Below are positions 1 through 11,745 of a stretch of DNA of 64,000 bases, in pieces. The translations under genes and the position numbers were made by a program. Source of the DNA: Amoebophrya sp. A120 (taxonomy: Eukaryota > Sar > Dinophyceae > Syndiniales > Amoebophryaceae); contig CAJINV010000006.1 in NCBI GenBank assembly GCA_905178155.1, positions 4,408,339 to 4,472,338 of the forward strand, in the 5' to 3' direction. The notes beneath the pieces are model-generated. The model did no database searches. It worked only from the letters and a program-made list of their open reading frames with translations, and was not told the origin of the DNA. Within the stretch, counting starts at the first letter, position 1. Every line of letters starts with the position of its first letter.

Positions 1-2
1 CT

Positions 3-324
3 TATCAAAATGAAAAATCCCCCCTCCCCATATCAAAACGGAAATTTGTGATGCTGATTTGTGGCCACAAATCAGCTTTGTATTGCACAGAGGCACTGCG
101 GCCAGATCCCCAGGCTAGGTAGGGGCGTATGGGTCTAGTAGTTCAGCATGGCAAACGGCCCCCATTTAGCCCCAACAGCATGGAAAATCGCTTCCATAAT
201 GGGGCGGAAGCTTCTGCCCTTGTCTTCTTGCAAGACAGATGTGATTTGTGGCCTCAAATCCGCAACGCAAATTTTTGGAAACATACCTTTTCAATATGGG
301 GAGGGGGGATTTTTCCTCTCAATA
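3..324. mobile_element. Introner family B (gene 1)
   Basis: Left end TATCAAAATGAAAAATCC, right end GGATTTTTCCTCTCAATA. The left flank is cut by the window edge: only CT remains, which matches the end of the right TSD CTGCT (325-329). Confidence 0.8.
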
Positions 325-329
325 CTGCT

Positions 330-3300
330 GGCTGCCCAACTACGCATACGCCACGTGTATGAGCTGAAGCGGTTGCCCGGACGAGGTCGGCCCATTGAGT
401 TGCGTAATATCAGTACACGTGCAGAAGGAGGAGGACCTAGCACAGCAGCAGTTGGCCAAGAAGTTGTAGAACAAGGCGAGGGGCAGCAGCAGCAGACGAC
501 CACGCAGCCTCCGACGGACAAGCTCAGCTTATACCATGCGACGAGCGGATATGGGAGTGTCAGGACCGAAATCGACAAAATCGAAAAATTTGTAATGCGT
601 AAAATTATGTAGGGCCCAAAAAAAGGCCTGTGTTGGAGAGGAGGCAAATGAGACCGATTGCAAGCCTGTTTAGCCCTAAACATGTACTGCCAGAGTAGCA
701 TGAGAGGCGCAGTCTTCTTTGCCCAAACAGCATGACAGACTGGATTTTGGTGCTCCCAAAATTTGTCATGCGCCACCTAGAAACTGAGGCTCCAAGTGGT
801 ATCGATTTTATGCATCACAGATTTTTTCGATTTTGTTGATTTCGATCCTGACACCCCCATAGCGGACAAGTAGAACAGGATCTACGACTTCAAGGGATGT
901 TATGGATTGTAAAAATGTCTGGGTCTCCTGGAAGATTCTAAACTTGTAGTGCTGTCTCTGGATTCTAAAAAAATTTGTATTGCATGACCAGCAAAAGGAC
1001 TCCAGTTTGTGCTACGTGGAGAGGGCATTTCTCATGCGGTAGAGGCATCACAAAGTACTCTAAAAATCTGTGATGCTAGGGCATGCATCACAGATCGATC
1101 CTGGATCATTCAAAATATGCATGACAAACCCGGCAATCTTCCAGACCCAGACATTTTTCCATTTGACAGATGTTGAAGAGTGACGATAGCAGAGGTAGTA
1201 CTTCTTCTGCCCACAACGCGTCGGCAGCTAACCTTTTGAAGATGCGGAGGACTTCTAGTACTGCGTCAGCTGCTGAACAAGACCGGGAACAACTACAGCA
1301 TCCTCCTTTGGAGCAGGAACAACGACACGTTCATCCTCTTCACTTTGACCCAGAAAATCGTAAAACTTTGCGACAAAAAAGTGGAGACCACACTATGGAC
1401 GACGAGGACAATAAATTCGTTCCCTGGCAAACCGAATTTCTGGAGCGCATGAGAAACCAAGTTCTACTTTCCGGTGGTTCACCTCGCTCGATGCACACCG
1501 CCGCGGACATTCTTCAGCAAAGACTGCAACTGCAGCAAGCCGATGACCTGCAAGCCGATCTAGATCTTTCGCAGTTGAGCAATTTACACCTTTCGTCCCC
1601 TCCTGCTCCTGCGGGGACGTCGAGCAGGGCTGTTGCATCTTCTCCTGCTCCTGCGGGGACCACGAGCAGGGCTGTTGCCCCGGTGGAGCAGGAGGAAGAT
1701 GAAGATCCTCCTGCAGGTGTTCCTGATAGTCCCATGATCAGGCAGGAACACAAGATGCGTCGGCGACAAAGCGGTAACCTTGGAGAGATATTGCGAGGTC
1801 AGGCTGTTGCTGAGAAGACAGCAAGGGAAATAAAACACGTGCTGCAACGATCGTCGTCGTCCAGCAGGTTGGAAGCAGTTGGAGAAAATGGAACAGAAAG
1901 AATGGACGTTTTTCGAGATACCGCTGCTTTACCAGACGAGTTCGCGCTAGAGCAACATCCTAGAAGTTGTACAACAGCGGAGAGGATGAAAATGGACGAT
2001 ATGATCAGCGGCGCACCAGGAGACTTGAGCGGTCTGATTATACCAGGGGGTCATCGTGGTACAACTGGGCGCGCAGCAGCCTGGATACAACAACCAGTTC
2101 TTCCACCCGACGAATTGCAAAAAGAACTACAGGAGGGACAACAAACTCAGATATGCTGTGTAAAAACGACGTCCCCATCACCATCTTTCCAGAGTTGTCA
2201 TGCAAATCTGCAAGTGCTTGAAATGTTTCTCATGCGAGCTGCCCCATGAGACGAGTTTTCTATATTGTATTTTGGAATTCGAATTTGTGATGCTCGAATC
2301 AGCAAGATCAGTGATGCTGCTCTTCAAACAGGATTACAACTTACAATACTAGGCCAAAGAACAACTTGTCATGCGCAGCAGCTGCCAATAGCAGACGTCT
2401 TGACTCTGGGAAGATGGGGACGGTTTATTTCCTCACAATATCTGGGGCAAGAACTTCTACTGCGCGAAAGTGGTCGTGGCTTTTCGGCCGACGGTCGCGC
2501 TGCTCGGGCGACGTCAAAAGATATTCAGCATGATGTAGAGCAAGTTCTGGACCCAAATTCTACAAGTCAGCACCAGGCCTTCTCCTACTCCGGTGGCGCT
2601 CTGGGCGCAGCAGCAGGACCACCTACCGGACTGAATAGAGGTAGTTCTCAGGATGCTCATGCTGCTCGTGATGAACCGCAGAAAATCACAGACCTAACGG
2701 GAGACTACCGTAGTACCAGCGGACGTGGTCTTGTCAGCCAGTCGAACCTGCTGTGGGCCCGGTTCTCCCCAGATAACTGCTGGAGGCAAATCGTTGTATC
2801 AAATGCAAAAATGTCTGGGTCTGGAAAAGTTCAAACTTGTCATGCAGATTTTCCATGACCCATGAGGTCTGGAATGCGGGACTTAGCATGACAGACTCTG
2901 TGAGGTCTCTGCCATGCCTATCCTGCATGAGAAACTCCCTTCCAACTTGGTCAAAAGTGGACAGCTTTTGGCACTCATGCAACACAGATTTTTGCATGCT
3001 TCAGATTTACCATGACAATTTGCCGCCTTCCAGACCCAGACATTTTTACAGTTGATACGTTGAGAGCGCAAACCAGGACCCGGCTGGCGCTCCTACTTCA
3101 TCCGCTGCAAGAGCCGTCGAGAAGAAAGAGGACACGCAAAACAAGCTGCAAAAACCGGGTCTGCCGAAGATTTTTAAAACTCTGACCGAAGAAAATGTGA
3201 AAATGTGGCAGGAACAAATGATGAAGCACAGCAGCAGCAATTCGGGCAGGGACGATCATGACCAGTACAAGGATATCAAATGCAAATATCGATAGTCTGG

Positions 3301-6240
3301 GCCTGGGAGGATCCGAACTTGTGATGCAGCCTGTTTCGGATCCTACAAAGATCTGTGATGCATAACGTGCAAAGAGGGCATAGCATTTCTCTGTGCCCAC
3401 TTCTCCGAGAAGAGACTCGCCATGCTGAGAGGGCATTTCATCTTATGCAGAACACGACGCATCACCAAGGAGCTGCAGAACCTGTGATGCTAGGCCCTGC
3501 ATTTTTCCAGACGTGGGGGCGCTTGGAAAATAAACTGCATGACAAATCTGGGAATTATCTCCCAGACCCAGACACAACTTTTGCAGTTGATAAAGGAAGA
3601 TCAGCTGCAAAAACAGCTTTGGCAATACAAGCAAGGCGCGGCGGGTGGTAATTATGGCTTCTTGTCAGGAGCACTGCACCCAGAAGACCACGAAGATCCC
3701 TGGACTGCCGCTCTTTTTTCGGAACAACAAGGTCTGACACCGGCGCAAGTAGGAGCGAGTGGAGACGATGAACACCAGCAGCAGGAGGCACAGCGCGATC
3801 GGGCGACTACACGAGGTGAAACTGCAGGAGGACTTCTAAAAGGGTCTACTGTCGTGGGAGGTGCTTTCGCAGGGACATCTTCAATGCAAGCACCGGGGGC
3901 TCCTGCTCCTCCGAGTGCCGTACCACGGGCAGGAAGCTTGTCCGCTTTGGCGCGAGGTGGACCTTTACAACATCAACAATCCCGCCGCGATGTAGCTTTG
4001 GACCCCCGGATTGCGTTCGATACTCGCATAGCAGAAGCGGCTCGACGAGGTATCCTGTGTAAAAACATCCCCACACCAGAGTCAGGATGGGGATTTTGCA
4101 ACACAAGCGTAGGAGTTTTGTGAGTCACGCATGACAAGTTGCACTCCGCAGTGTAGTGCAGGTTAGCAAGTGCAGCCGCATCACAGATTCATCTGCTCAT
4201 CCTGTTCACAGCATCACAAATTCCAAAATACGATTAGAAATGGCTCTCATGGGGATGCGCATTACAAGTCTTCCTGTCTTNCTTCCAGACCCAGACATTT
4301 TTACAGTTGATACGTTGAGAGCGCAAACCAGGACCCGGCTGGCGCTCCTACTTCATCCGCTGCAAGAGCCGTCGAGAAGAAAGAGGACACGCAAAACAAG
4401 CTGCAAAAACCGGGTCTGCCGAAGATTTTTAAAACTCTGACCGAAGAAAATGTGAAAATGTGGCAGGAACAAATGATGAAGCACAGCAGCAGCAATTCGG
4501 GCAGGGACGATCATGACCAGTACAAGGATATCAAATGCAAATATCGATAGTCTGGGCCTGGGAGGATCCGAACTTGTGATGCAGCCTGTTTCGGATCCTA
4601 CAAAGATCTGTGATGCATAACGTGCAAAGAGGGCATAGCATTTCTCTGTGCCCACTTCTCCGAGAAGAGACTCGCCATGCTGAGAGGGCATTTCATCTTA
4701 TGCAGAACACGACGCATCACCAAGGAGCTGCAGAACCTGTGATGCTAGGCCCTGCATTTTTCCAGACGTGGGGGCGCTTGGAAAATAAACTGCATGACAA
4801 ATCTGGGAATTATCTCCCAGACCCAGACACAACTTTTGCAGTTGATAAAGGAAGATCAGCTGCAAAAACAGCTTTGGCAATACAAGCAAGGCGCGGCGGG
4901 TGGTAATTATGGCTTCTTGTCAGGAGCACTGCACCCAGAAGACCACGAAGATCCCTGGACTGCCGCTCTTTTTTCGGAACAACAAGGTCTGACACCGGCG
5001 CAAGTAGGAGCGAGTGGAGACGATGAACACCAGCAGCAGGAGGCACAGCGCGATCGGGCGACTACACGAGGTGAAACTGCAGGAGGACTTCTAAAAGGGT
5101 CTACTGTCGTGGGAGGTGCTTTCGCAGGGACATCTTCAATGCAAGCACCGGGGGCTCCTGCTCCTCCGAGTGCCGTACCACGGGCAGGAAGCTTGTCCGC
5201 TTTGGCGCGAGGTGGACCTTTACAACATCAACAATCCCGCCGCGATGTAGCTTTGGACCCCCGGATTGCGTTCGATACTCGCATAGCAGAAGCGGCTCGA
5301 CGAGGTATCCTGTGTAAAAACATCCCCACACCAGAGTCAGGATGGGGATTTTGCAACACAAGCGTAGGAGTTTTGTGAGTCACGCATGACAAGTTGCACT
5401 CCGCAGTGTAGTGCAGGTTAGCAAGTGCAGCCGCATCACAGATTCATCTGCTCATCCTGTTCACAGCATCACAAATTCCAAAATACGATTAGAAATGGCT
5501 CTCATGGGGATGCGCATTACAAGTCTTCCTGTCTTTGCAAATCTGCACTACGGGGACGTTTTTATTCAGGATACGAGGGGCAGATCACTACGCAGAAGCC
5601 GCAGCAGGAGCAGCTGCACAGCTTGAGCAAGACGATCGGTTATTTCCCCACGACGACCACGACTCCCCTGAGCGGAGACAAGCCGTGGACCCTGGCAGGC
5701 TGAGTTGTATAAGCGATCGGAGCCGCAGCGCCCGGCTGAGGCCAGTGGATCTTGCCAGGGGACGGGGGGTGCCCCCGGGATACCCTGATCCGAGCCCATT
5801 CTTGAAAAGCATGAGCGGCTGCAGTCCGGATATGATGCACTGCACGAGCATGCAAGGAACCCCGCAGCAGCCTGATGGAGCCAGAAATAAATGGTCGTCT
5901 GAACAAGGGTATGAAATGCAAAAATGTCTGGGTCTGGAAGAATGCCAGGTTTGTCATGCATATGTTGCATGACACACTATGCCTGTAATGCATGGCCTAG
6001 CATCGCAGATTTTCATTTGGCTTCCTGATGCGTATTCCGCATGAGAAATGCCCTTCCCGGATAGCGCAAACTGGACTCCTCTTGCTGGTCATGCAATGCA
6101 GAACTTTTTAGAATCCAAAGACAGCATCACAAGTTTGTATTCTTCCAGACCCAGACATTTTTGCATTTCATAAAGGGCTGCAGGCAGGTGGTCTGGAGGG
6201 GCTCTTGCCTTTCAGCTTGCCTAGCGCCGATACTGACTAG
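330..6240 (+). CDS. Gene 1 (3' part), unknown low-complexity protein
   Basis: The gene enters the window from the left. Exons: 330-549, 867-900, 1174-2151, 2446-2796, 3063-3273, 3598-4050, 5579-5909, 6178-6240 (stop TAG 6238-6240); 4051-5305 is treated as an assembly duplication. Exons join in one frame and give 879 visible residues. I recognise no domain. The protein is rich in Q, S, A, E and P, with a basic/acidic mix suggesting disorder. Near 1593-1690 a 15-16 residue unit (core SSPAPAG-TSRAVA) occurs twice in tandem. There is no membrane segment in the visible part. Downstream DNA is AT-rich and without a frame, so the stop is credible. The end is well supported: joining across the last introner gives EQG|LQAGGLEGLLPF followed by the stop. 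The exon model is firm; the function is unknown. Confidence 0.8.
550..861. mobile_element. Introner family I (gene 1)
   Basis: The TIR starts TATGGGAGTGTCAGG and ends CCTGACACCCCCATA. The TSD GCGGA is perfect (545-549, 862-866). Joining the flanks gives the frame ATSG|QVEQDLR. The second copy of this family is at 37612-37918. Confidence 0.9.
901..1168. mobile_element. Introner family A (gene 1)
   Basis: The TIR core is GTCTGGGTCTCCTGGAAG at left and CTTCCAGACCCAGACA at right. The TSD GATGT is perfect (896-900, 1169-1173). The left TIR carries a 3-bp CCT insertion relative to other family A copies. The ATG at 1170 is partly TSD and is not a true start. Confidence 0.9.
2152..2440. mobile_element. 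Introner family C with decayed TSD (gene 1)
   Basis: Left end TATGCTGTGTAAAAACG, right end CGGTTTATTTCCTCACAATA. The flanks TCAGA and TCTGG match at 3 of 5 positions. Removing the element plus 5 bp still keeps the frame (QTQ|RQELLLRES). It looks like an older insertion. Confidence 0.8.
2797..3057. mobile_element. Introner family A (gene 1)
   Basis: Typical TIR, TATCAAATGCAAAAATG to ACAGTTGATA. The TSD CGTTG is perfect (2792-2796, 3058-3062). The frame restored is QIV|ESANQ. The last 31 bp of the element reappear at 4282-4312, directly after the N at 4281. Confidence 0.92.
3274..3592. mobile_element. Introner family A, long variant (gene 1)
   Basis: The TSD AAGGA is perfect (3269-3273, 3593-3597). 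At 319 bp it is longer than the usual 252-276 bp. The left TIR is diverged (GATAGTCTGGGCCTGG). An identical copy lies at 4529-4847 in the duplicated segment. The frame restored is QYK|EDQLQKQ. Confidence 0.9.
4051..4280. mobile_element. Truncated introner family C at contig end
   Basis: This is the left part of the same element that is complete at 5306-5573. It stops at the N at 4281 and lacks its right TIR. It is most simply explained as the ragged end of a contig. Confidence 0.8.
4282..5535. repeat. Right copy of 1254-bp direct duplication
   Basis: Copy of 3027-4280. It contains the ends and copies of gene 1 exons and introners (exon copies 4318-4528 and 4853-5305, introner copy 4529-4847). 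Treated as an assembly duplicate. Confidence 0.85.
5306..5573. mobile_element. Introner family C (gene 1)
   Basis: Left end TATCCTGTGTAAAAACATCC, right end GGGGACGTTTTTATTCAGGATA. The TSD CGAGG is perfect (5301-5305, 5574-5578). The frame restored is AARR|GADHYAEA. It is one of only three introners here whose TSD would permit a GT...AG boundary (GTATCC...CGAG). Confidence 0.92.
5910..6172. mobile_element. Introner family A (gene 1, last intron)
   Basis: TATGAAATGCAAAAATG to TTTGCATTTCATA. The TSD AAGGG is perfect (5905-5909, 6173-6177). Splicing restores SSEQG|LQAGG and the natural stop at 6238. Confidence 0.93.
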
Positions 6241-8883
6241 AGGTTTAGAAAGATAAGAACTCGACGTGCGGGCGGCTTTTTGGTCGTGTATAGCGCAGCT
6301 ATACTAATGTCTATACGTCTGCTCATCTTCCTAATTTTTGGGGAAGATTTTTTATTCGACACTTTTATTACTGTTTTTTTCAGCCTTGAAAATAAATCGA
6401 GCGTAGTTCATCTTTATGATATTTTTATCACTGGTTTCAAAATAGTACGTAAAATCGCAGAGAACAGTAGAGCTATGACAAGCAGTTTTTTCTTTTTCCA
6501 AAAAATCCAAAAAATGCGGCATCCAATTTTTCCAATATTAATCACATAAACGAGAATGCTCGACCACGTAACCGTGGCGGGGCCACGCAGCTACAAAAGT
6601 CCAAAAAATGAATAACGGGACAACTCGAGGAAGGTAGCGCGTACTTGTTGAGCTACTAAATTTTTTGACGGGAGGACGAGGACGAGATCTGCTTCCGTAT
6701 TAAATGAACAGAAATGGCACAAATGTAGAACGTCAAAAGAGCGCCAGTGCGGCGCTCGTTCTTTTTTTTTACTTTTATTCTCACGCTAGTTTATTGTTTC
6801 TCTTGATTTTTGAAGACTCTGACTCCCCTTTTGCTATCCAAAGCTACTTGATGCTGTGTAAAAGATTTTTTTACACGATCATGTAGCTGTACGACTGTCC
6901 TCGCCTCGCACTATCGACATTTAATGAAGTAACGTGGTTTCCAATTATTCCGTTTCATCTTCAACTTCATGACTATAATATCAGCACGTGAAAACATAAT
7001 TATACGTAGACCAAACTACTTCTACTACAAAATCGGTGACTGAGTTGTATTAAGCTGCGTAAGGCAAGTGCGTCGTGGTAGTCAGTTATACGACGCTGGT
7101 CTTTAACAAGAATGCATCAGTTACAGTATGATCTGCTATCGGCACTACATTCACGATCCGCACTTTTTATCCTTGCCTGTTTCTGCTGCTCTACCTGTAG
7201 CAGGCCGCGTCAAGATGGACGTAGGTTATTTCGTTTTGACTTTGAGTGAGAAATTTATTTTAGCGAGGAGGATGACAGCAGGAAGAAAGAATCGGATGAG
7301 GAGACATTTCTCCTTGCTGTTGTACCTCCGATGAAGGAAGCGAAACTTCGATGAAAGAAGTGATGAAAAAAAATAATTATGATCACTTCAACCTAGTAGG
7401 GCTGGAAGCAGCTATGCGGACAATTGATATCTGATAGCCTTTTTCACGCTATCTCCCCCTGATTTTTGTCCGCCCGCACTAGATGGTCATAATTTAGTTC
7501 TTGAAAGTTCCGCATCCGCACGCACGAGAACACACTATGTCATGGATGACAGCAGCAAAAAGGATAGCACTCCCGCGATTCAATATAAATCTTGCGCCTT
7601 TATTAATATTTGCTGTTGCCGACTGCTGTTATAAGTTACCGTGGTTTAGTGCCACCTTTTCAATTTCTTCTCACTCGCATGATGTGAACATCTCCTCCGC
7701 AAAAAACCGAATACCGACCACGTCTGGTGACCACGGGTAGAAGTAGCTGTTTGTATTATTTCTAAAAGTGAATAGAATACCGACATGTAAATATAGAAAA
7801 CATTTTTTTCATCTTGAATTGTACCGATATTAGAAGTGCGAGGCAGGATAGAACCACGTAAAATATAGAGAGTGATTAGAAGAGATTTTGTGCGACTTTA
7901 ATATTCCACTGCCTGGAAGATGATCTTTTGCGTCAAGACCATGTAGTACCATGTTGTAAAAAAACAAAAAGTTCTAACCGAGTTTCAACGAACTGCCAAA
8001 TATAGCGAACTGACACTTTGACTTTTGAAGATCAACTTCCCGAAGAGCTGCCAGCAGGTATTAGGGGATCGATGAAAAGCAAGCGACATCAGAAAAAAAC
8101 GCCAGCACAACAGTCTTCCCCAGGCCGCTTGTGAATTCTGTAATTTTATTCAAGAAGCAGAGCCACTATCTACAGGCTGTACAACTACAACCGCGAAGGA
8201 ATATAATTACACCGTAGCATAATTTTTACTTCAGTGTAAACAAAGAAAAAGATTTAGAGGACTCACCATTTTTTCGAGCCGGATGTTGAGCAGTTGCTTG
8301 GCATGATACGGACATCGAAATTGAAGCTGCCTTACTGTAAATAGACTTTATAATTTTGCAACAAGACAGAAGGTCACTCGCCAAGGGTCTAGACGAGCAA
8401 AAAGCCGCGAGCTACTGAGACAAGAGCACGAAAATTAGGGGCCCATGTAGTCTGATGCAATGACGATAATGTGACCACGACATTAGATTTTTGTGGTATG
8501 AAGAAAACTTATTTGGATTTTTTTATCCGGAATTAATGTGTATTTACTAATATCGTTGTAAATTCCAATTACATGATTCGGCGAGGCTACTGTGTTTTTA
8601 GTCTCAACCAGCTTCCATCAAAATCTAATGAGGCGCAGTAGACCTCCACTTCTATGTGTATGTCTACAACTTTTTGATCATTGTGTTGTCGACTGCGTGG
8701 TAAAGACAAACAAAAAACTTTTTGTTCAGGTACTTAAATGCGACCCGCTCCACAAGGTCGGTTGTCCGCAGAATTATTGGACCACGGTGCCAGGCCCGTT
8801 TCTTTTTTGACCCTTTTTGGTCAAAAAGAACCAGCCACAGCGAATCCTTATCGGAGCACTGAGTAAGAAGTACTTGGAGACAT
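6241..8883. other. AT-rich intergenic region, no gene seen
   Basis: There is no long open frame and no introner TIR here. Poly-T and poly-A runs are frequent. A small inverted repeat (arms TTTTTTGACC and GGTCAAAAAG) lies at about 8801-8830. I see nothing else I can name. Confidence 0.7.
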
Positions 8884-8930
8884 AGTATGAACCAAGAGGC
8901 GACGGATATTTATGATTAGCTATGATACCA
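8884..8930. repeat. ~270-bp intergenic repeat unit, first (interrupted) copy
   Basis: Carries the motif CCAAGAGGCGACGGATATTT followed by ATGATTAGCTATGATACCA. The same text recurs after 10946 and after 12098 (and at 11481 in the contig overlap). This copy is split from the next one by the giant element 8931-10932. Confidence 0.7.
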
Positions 8931-9012
8931 TATGACAGTGCACAACTCCCCGTCCCCCTGATTAATATTTACATTGCTTGACTTCCGGGTTCTGGTACGG
9001 CATACCCCCGGC

Positions 9013-9194
9013 GACAGGTGACCTCGACAGGTGACCTCGACAGGTGACCCCGACAGGTGACCTCGACAGGTGACATCGACAGGTGGCCTCGACAGGTGAC
9101 CTTGACAGGTGACCTTGACAGGTGACCTGGACAGGTGACCTGGACAGGTGACCTGGACAGGTGGCCGCGACAGGTGACGACGACAGGCGGGGCG
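9013..9194. repeat. 13-bp minisatellite, 14 units
   Basis: Units follow GACAGGTGACCTC with scattered changes (acatc, ggcctc, acctt, acctg). The long minus-strand frame across it (repeats of VTC-GHLS) is an artefact of the repeat. Confidence 0.95.
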
Positions 9195-9478
9195 AGAGGA
9201 TAAATCACAGGCGAGGTCAACGCCTGCGCTCATGTCGTTCTTGACGTGAAAAGCAAATATTTGCGACACAGAAAATGAAAAAGATAAAAGCGCAAAAAAA
9301 AAAACTGCGACGTCGCAGAAAATGGAAAATATCAAAGCGCAAAAACACAAAATGCCCCCACACAGAAAGAAGTTTTTGCGCTGCCATGCAAAAATGAAAA
9401 AGTGCGTATCTCTGCAATGCACGCCCAGGAGACGGCTTATATATGATGACGAGGCAGCACCTATTTCATCCTTTTGCC

Positions 9479-10674
9479 AGTAGCGCTTCGCGCACTAAGC
9501 CACCATGCGCGCGCCTGGTGTGAGGTGAAGGGCGGACGCTGTCCGCCCCGATGGCGAACACCCTTCCCCCACTAGCGTTTCGCGCACTAAGCCACTATGC
9601 GCGCGCCTGGTGTGAGGCGAGGGGCGGACGCTGTCCGCCCCGATGGCGAACACCCTTCCCCCACTAGCGTTTCGCGCACTAAGCCACTATGCGCGCGCCT
9701 GGTGTGAGGCGAGGGGCGGACGCTGTCCGCCCCGATGGCGAACACCCTTCCCCCACTAGCGTTTCGCGCACTAAGCCACTATGCGCGCGCCTGGTGTGAG
9801 GCGAGGGGCGGACGCTGTCCGCCCCGATGGCGAACACCCTTCCCCCACTAGCGTTTCGCGCACTAAGCCACTATGCGCGCGCCTGGTGTGAGGCGAGGGG
9901 CGGACGCTGTCCGCCCCGATGGCGAACACCCTTCCCCCACTAGCGTTTCGCGCACTAAGCCACTATGCGCGCGCCTGGTGTGAGGCGAGGGGCGGACGCT
10001 GTCCGCCCCGATGGCGAACACCCTTCCCCCACTAGCGTTTCGCGCACTAAGCCACTATGCGCGCGCCTGGTGTGAGGCGAGGGGCGGACGCTGTCCGCCC
10101 CGATGGCGAACACCCTTCCCCCACTAGCGTTTCGCGCACTAAGCCACTATGCGCGCGCCTGGTGTGAGGCGAGGGGCGGACGCTGTCCGCCCCGATGGCG
10201 AACACCCTTCCCCCACTAGCGTTTCGCGCACTAAGCCACTATGCGCGCGCCTGGTGTGAGGCGAGGGGCGGACGCTGTCCGCCCCGATGGCGAACACCCT
10301 TCCCCCACTAGCGTTTCGCGCACTAAGCCACTATGCGCGCGCCTGGTGTGAGGCGAGGGGCGGACGCTGTCCGCCCCGATGGCGAACACCCTTCCCCCAC
10401 TAGCGTTTCGCGCACTAAGCCACTATGCGCGCGCCTGGTGTGAGGCGAGGGGCGGACGCTGTCCGCCCCGATGGCGAACACCCTTCCCCCACTAGCGTTT
10501 CGCGCACTAAGCCACTATGCGCGCGCCTGGTGTGAGGCGAGGGGCGGACGCTGTCCGCCCCGATGGCGAACACCCTTCCCCCACTAGCGTTTCGCGCACT
10601 AAGCCACTATGCGCGCGTCTGGTGTGAGGCGAGGGGCGGACGCTGTCCGCCCCGATGGCGAACACCCTTCCCCC
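9479..10674. repeat. 92-bp satellite, 13 units
   Basis: Unit starts lie at 9479, 9571, 9663 and every 92 bp up to 10583. Internal copies are almost identical; the first copy differs at several sites and the last at one. Each unit carries a perfect hairpin with arms GGGGCGGAC and GTCCGCCCC and a 3-base loop. There are no variable spacers, so it is not a CRISPR array. Confidence 0.97.
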
Positions 10675-10676
10675 AC

Positions 10677-11210
10677 TAGAGCCACTAAGGACGGGCACAA
10701 GGCCCCAGCGTGGGGACCCTGTCCCCACGCGTGGGTCTTGTTTGTCATGCAAAATACTCAGTCCACCCTTTGCCTCTTGGCACTGTTTGCATGACAAGTT
10801 CTGGTAGCCCAAATAGCACTACACTCCACGTGCAAATTTGTCATGCAGAACCGGCATTCTTGCTGATCCTGATGCTTGTATTGCCGTTCATGCTATACAA
10901 ATGAGGGGGAGGGGGAGTTGTGCACTCTCATATACCAAGTACGATCCAAGAGGCGACGGATATTTATGATTAGCTACGATACCAAGTATGCATCAAACTA
11001 CAGTGCGACGAGTCTTAATTCTACTAAAACAATCCGGCTCTGATGCTGGAGTAAATTATACTTAAAACACCTCCGAAGAACTTGTAGTGTGGTTAGGGAG
11101 GAGGTGGATCCATCGTGATTTACAACTTTTCTATCGAAGCGGTTATGAGGCGGAAACCATAGGAAGTCCGGATCGAGGCACTGACTAACTACTTGGAAAC
11201 ATATATCAAA
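10677..11210. repeat. Left copy of 534-bp duplication at N 11211
   Basis: Recurs as 11212-11745 (offset 535) with a few differences (for example GTAAATTA against GTAACTTA, and CTCCGAAG against CTCTTAAG). The N lies exactly between the copies. Likely unmerged overlap of two contigs; the differences could be sequencing error or strain variation. Confidence 0.8.
10938..11210. repeat. ~270-bp intergenic repeat unit, second copy
   Basis: Starts AGTACGATCCAAGAGGCGAC and ends ACTTGGAAACATA before the N at 11211. A diverged copy follows from about 11996/12098 to 12345. No coding frame is evident. Function unknown. Confidence 0.65.
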
Positions 11211-11211
11211 N

Positions 11212-11745
11212 TAGAGCCACTAAGGACGGGCACAAGGCCCCAGCGTGGGGACCCTGTCCCCACGCGTGGGTCTTGTTTGTCATGCAAAATACTCAGTCCA
11301 CCCTTTGCCTCTTGGCACTGTTTGCATGACAAGTTCTGGTAGCCCAAATAGCACTACACTCCACGTGCAAATTTGTCATGCAGAACCGGCATTCTTGCTG
11401 ATCCTGATGCTTGTATTGCCGTTCATGCTATACAAATGAGGGGGAGGGGGAGTTGTGCACTCTCATATACCAAGTACGATCCAAGAGGCGACGGATATTT
11501 ATGATTAGCTACGATACCAAGTATGCATCAAACTACAGTGCGACGAGTCTTAATTCTACTAAAACAATCCGGCTCTGATGCTGGAGTAACTTATACTTAA
11601 AACACCTCTTAAGAACTTGTAGTGTGGTTAGGGAGGAGGTGGATCCATCGTGATTTACAACTTTTCTATCGAAGCGGTTATGAGGCGGAAACCATAGGAA
11701 GTCCGGATCGAGGCACTGACTAACTACTTGGAAACATATATCAAA
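11212..11745. repeat. Right copy of 534-bp duplication
   Basis: Copy of 10677-11210, and the start of a small contig of about 812 bp (11212-12023) that bridges its neighbours. Confidence 0.8.

Larger units (their letters stand above)
3027..4280. repeat. Left copy of 1254-bp direct duplication at N 4281
   Basis: The segment 3027-4280 recurs as 4282-5535 (offset 1255), apparently without change, with a single N between the copies. The copy boundary falls inside introners, not at an exon edge or repeat end. This is the pattern of two overlapping contig ends placed side by side. A true tandem duplication would need a gene 1 with one broken introner and two copies of the same exons. Confidence 0.85.
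8931..10932. mobile_element. Giant introner-like element, family G, filled with satellite DNA
   Basis: The left end TATGACAGTGCACAACTCCCC and the right end GGGGAGTTGTGCACTCTCATA are family G TIRs. The TSD TACCA is perfect (8926-8930, 10933-10937). The right ~250 bp matches the body of the ordinary 229-bp family G intron at 45644-45872. Between the ends are a 14-unit 13-bp minisatellite (9013-9194) and a 13-unit 92-bp satellite (9479-10674). Length is 2002 bp, about ten times the family norm. It is not inside a gene I can recognise. Confidence 0.85.

Noticed and set aside
1170-2249. Treating each exon-sized frame as a separate short gene with its own ATG and stop
   Set aside because: The ATGs and stops lie in or beside introners; the frames join in phase across TSDs into single long proteins.
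4156-4440. 94-codon frame containing an unknown residue
   Set aside because: It crosses the N at 4281 and mixes a truncated introner with gene 1 exon sequence; an assembly product.
3443-5970. Minus-strand frames within genes 1 to 4
   Set aside because: They run across introner TIRs, stop at element edges and share no features; shadows of the + strand exons and TIRs.
8916-9422. 168-codon minus-strand frame across the GACAGGTGACCTC repeats
   Set aside because: The repetitive peptide follows directly from a 13-bp repeat; it lies inside the giant introner.
9479-10674. CRISPR-like direct repeat array
   Set aside because: Units are contiguous 92-bp tandem copies with no variable spacers, and the genome is eukaryotic.
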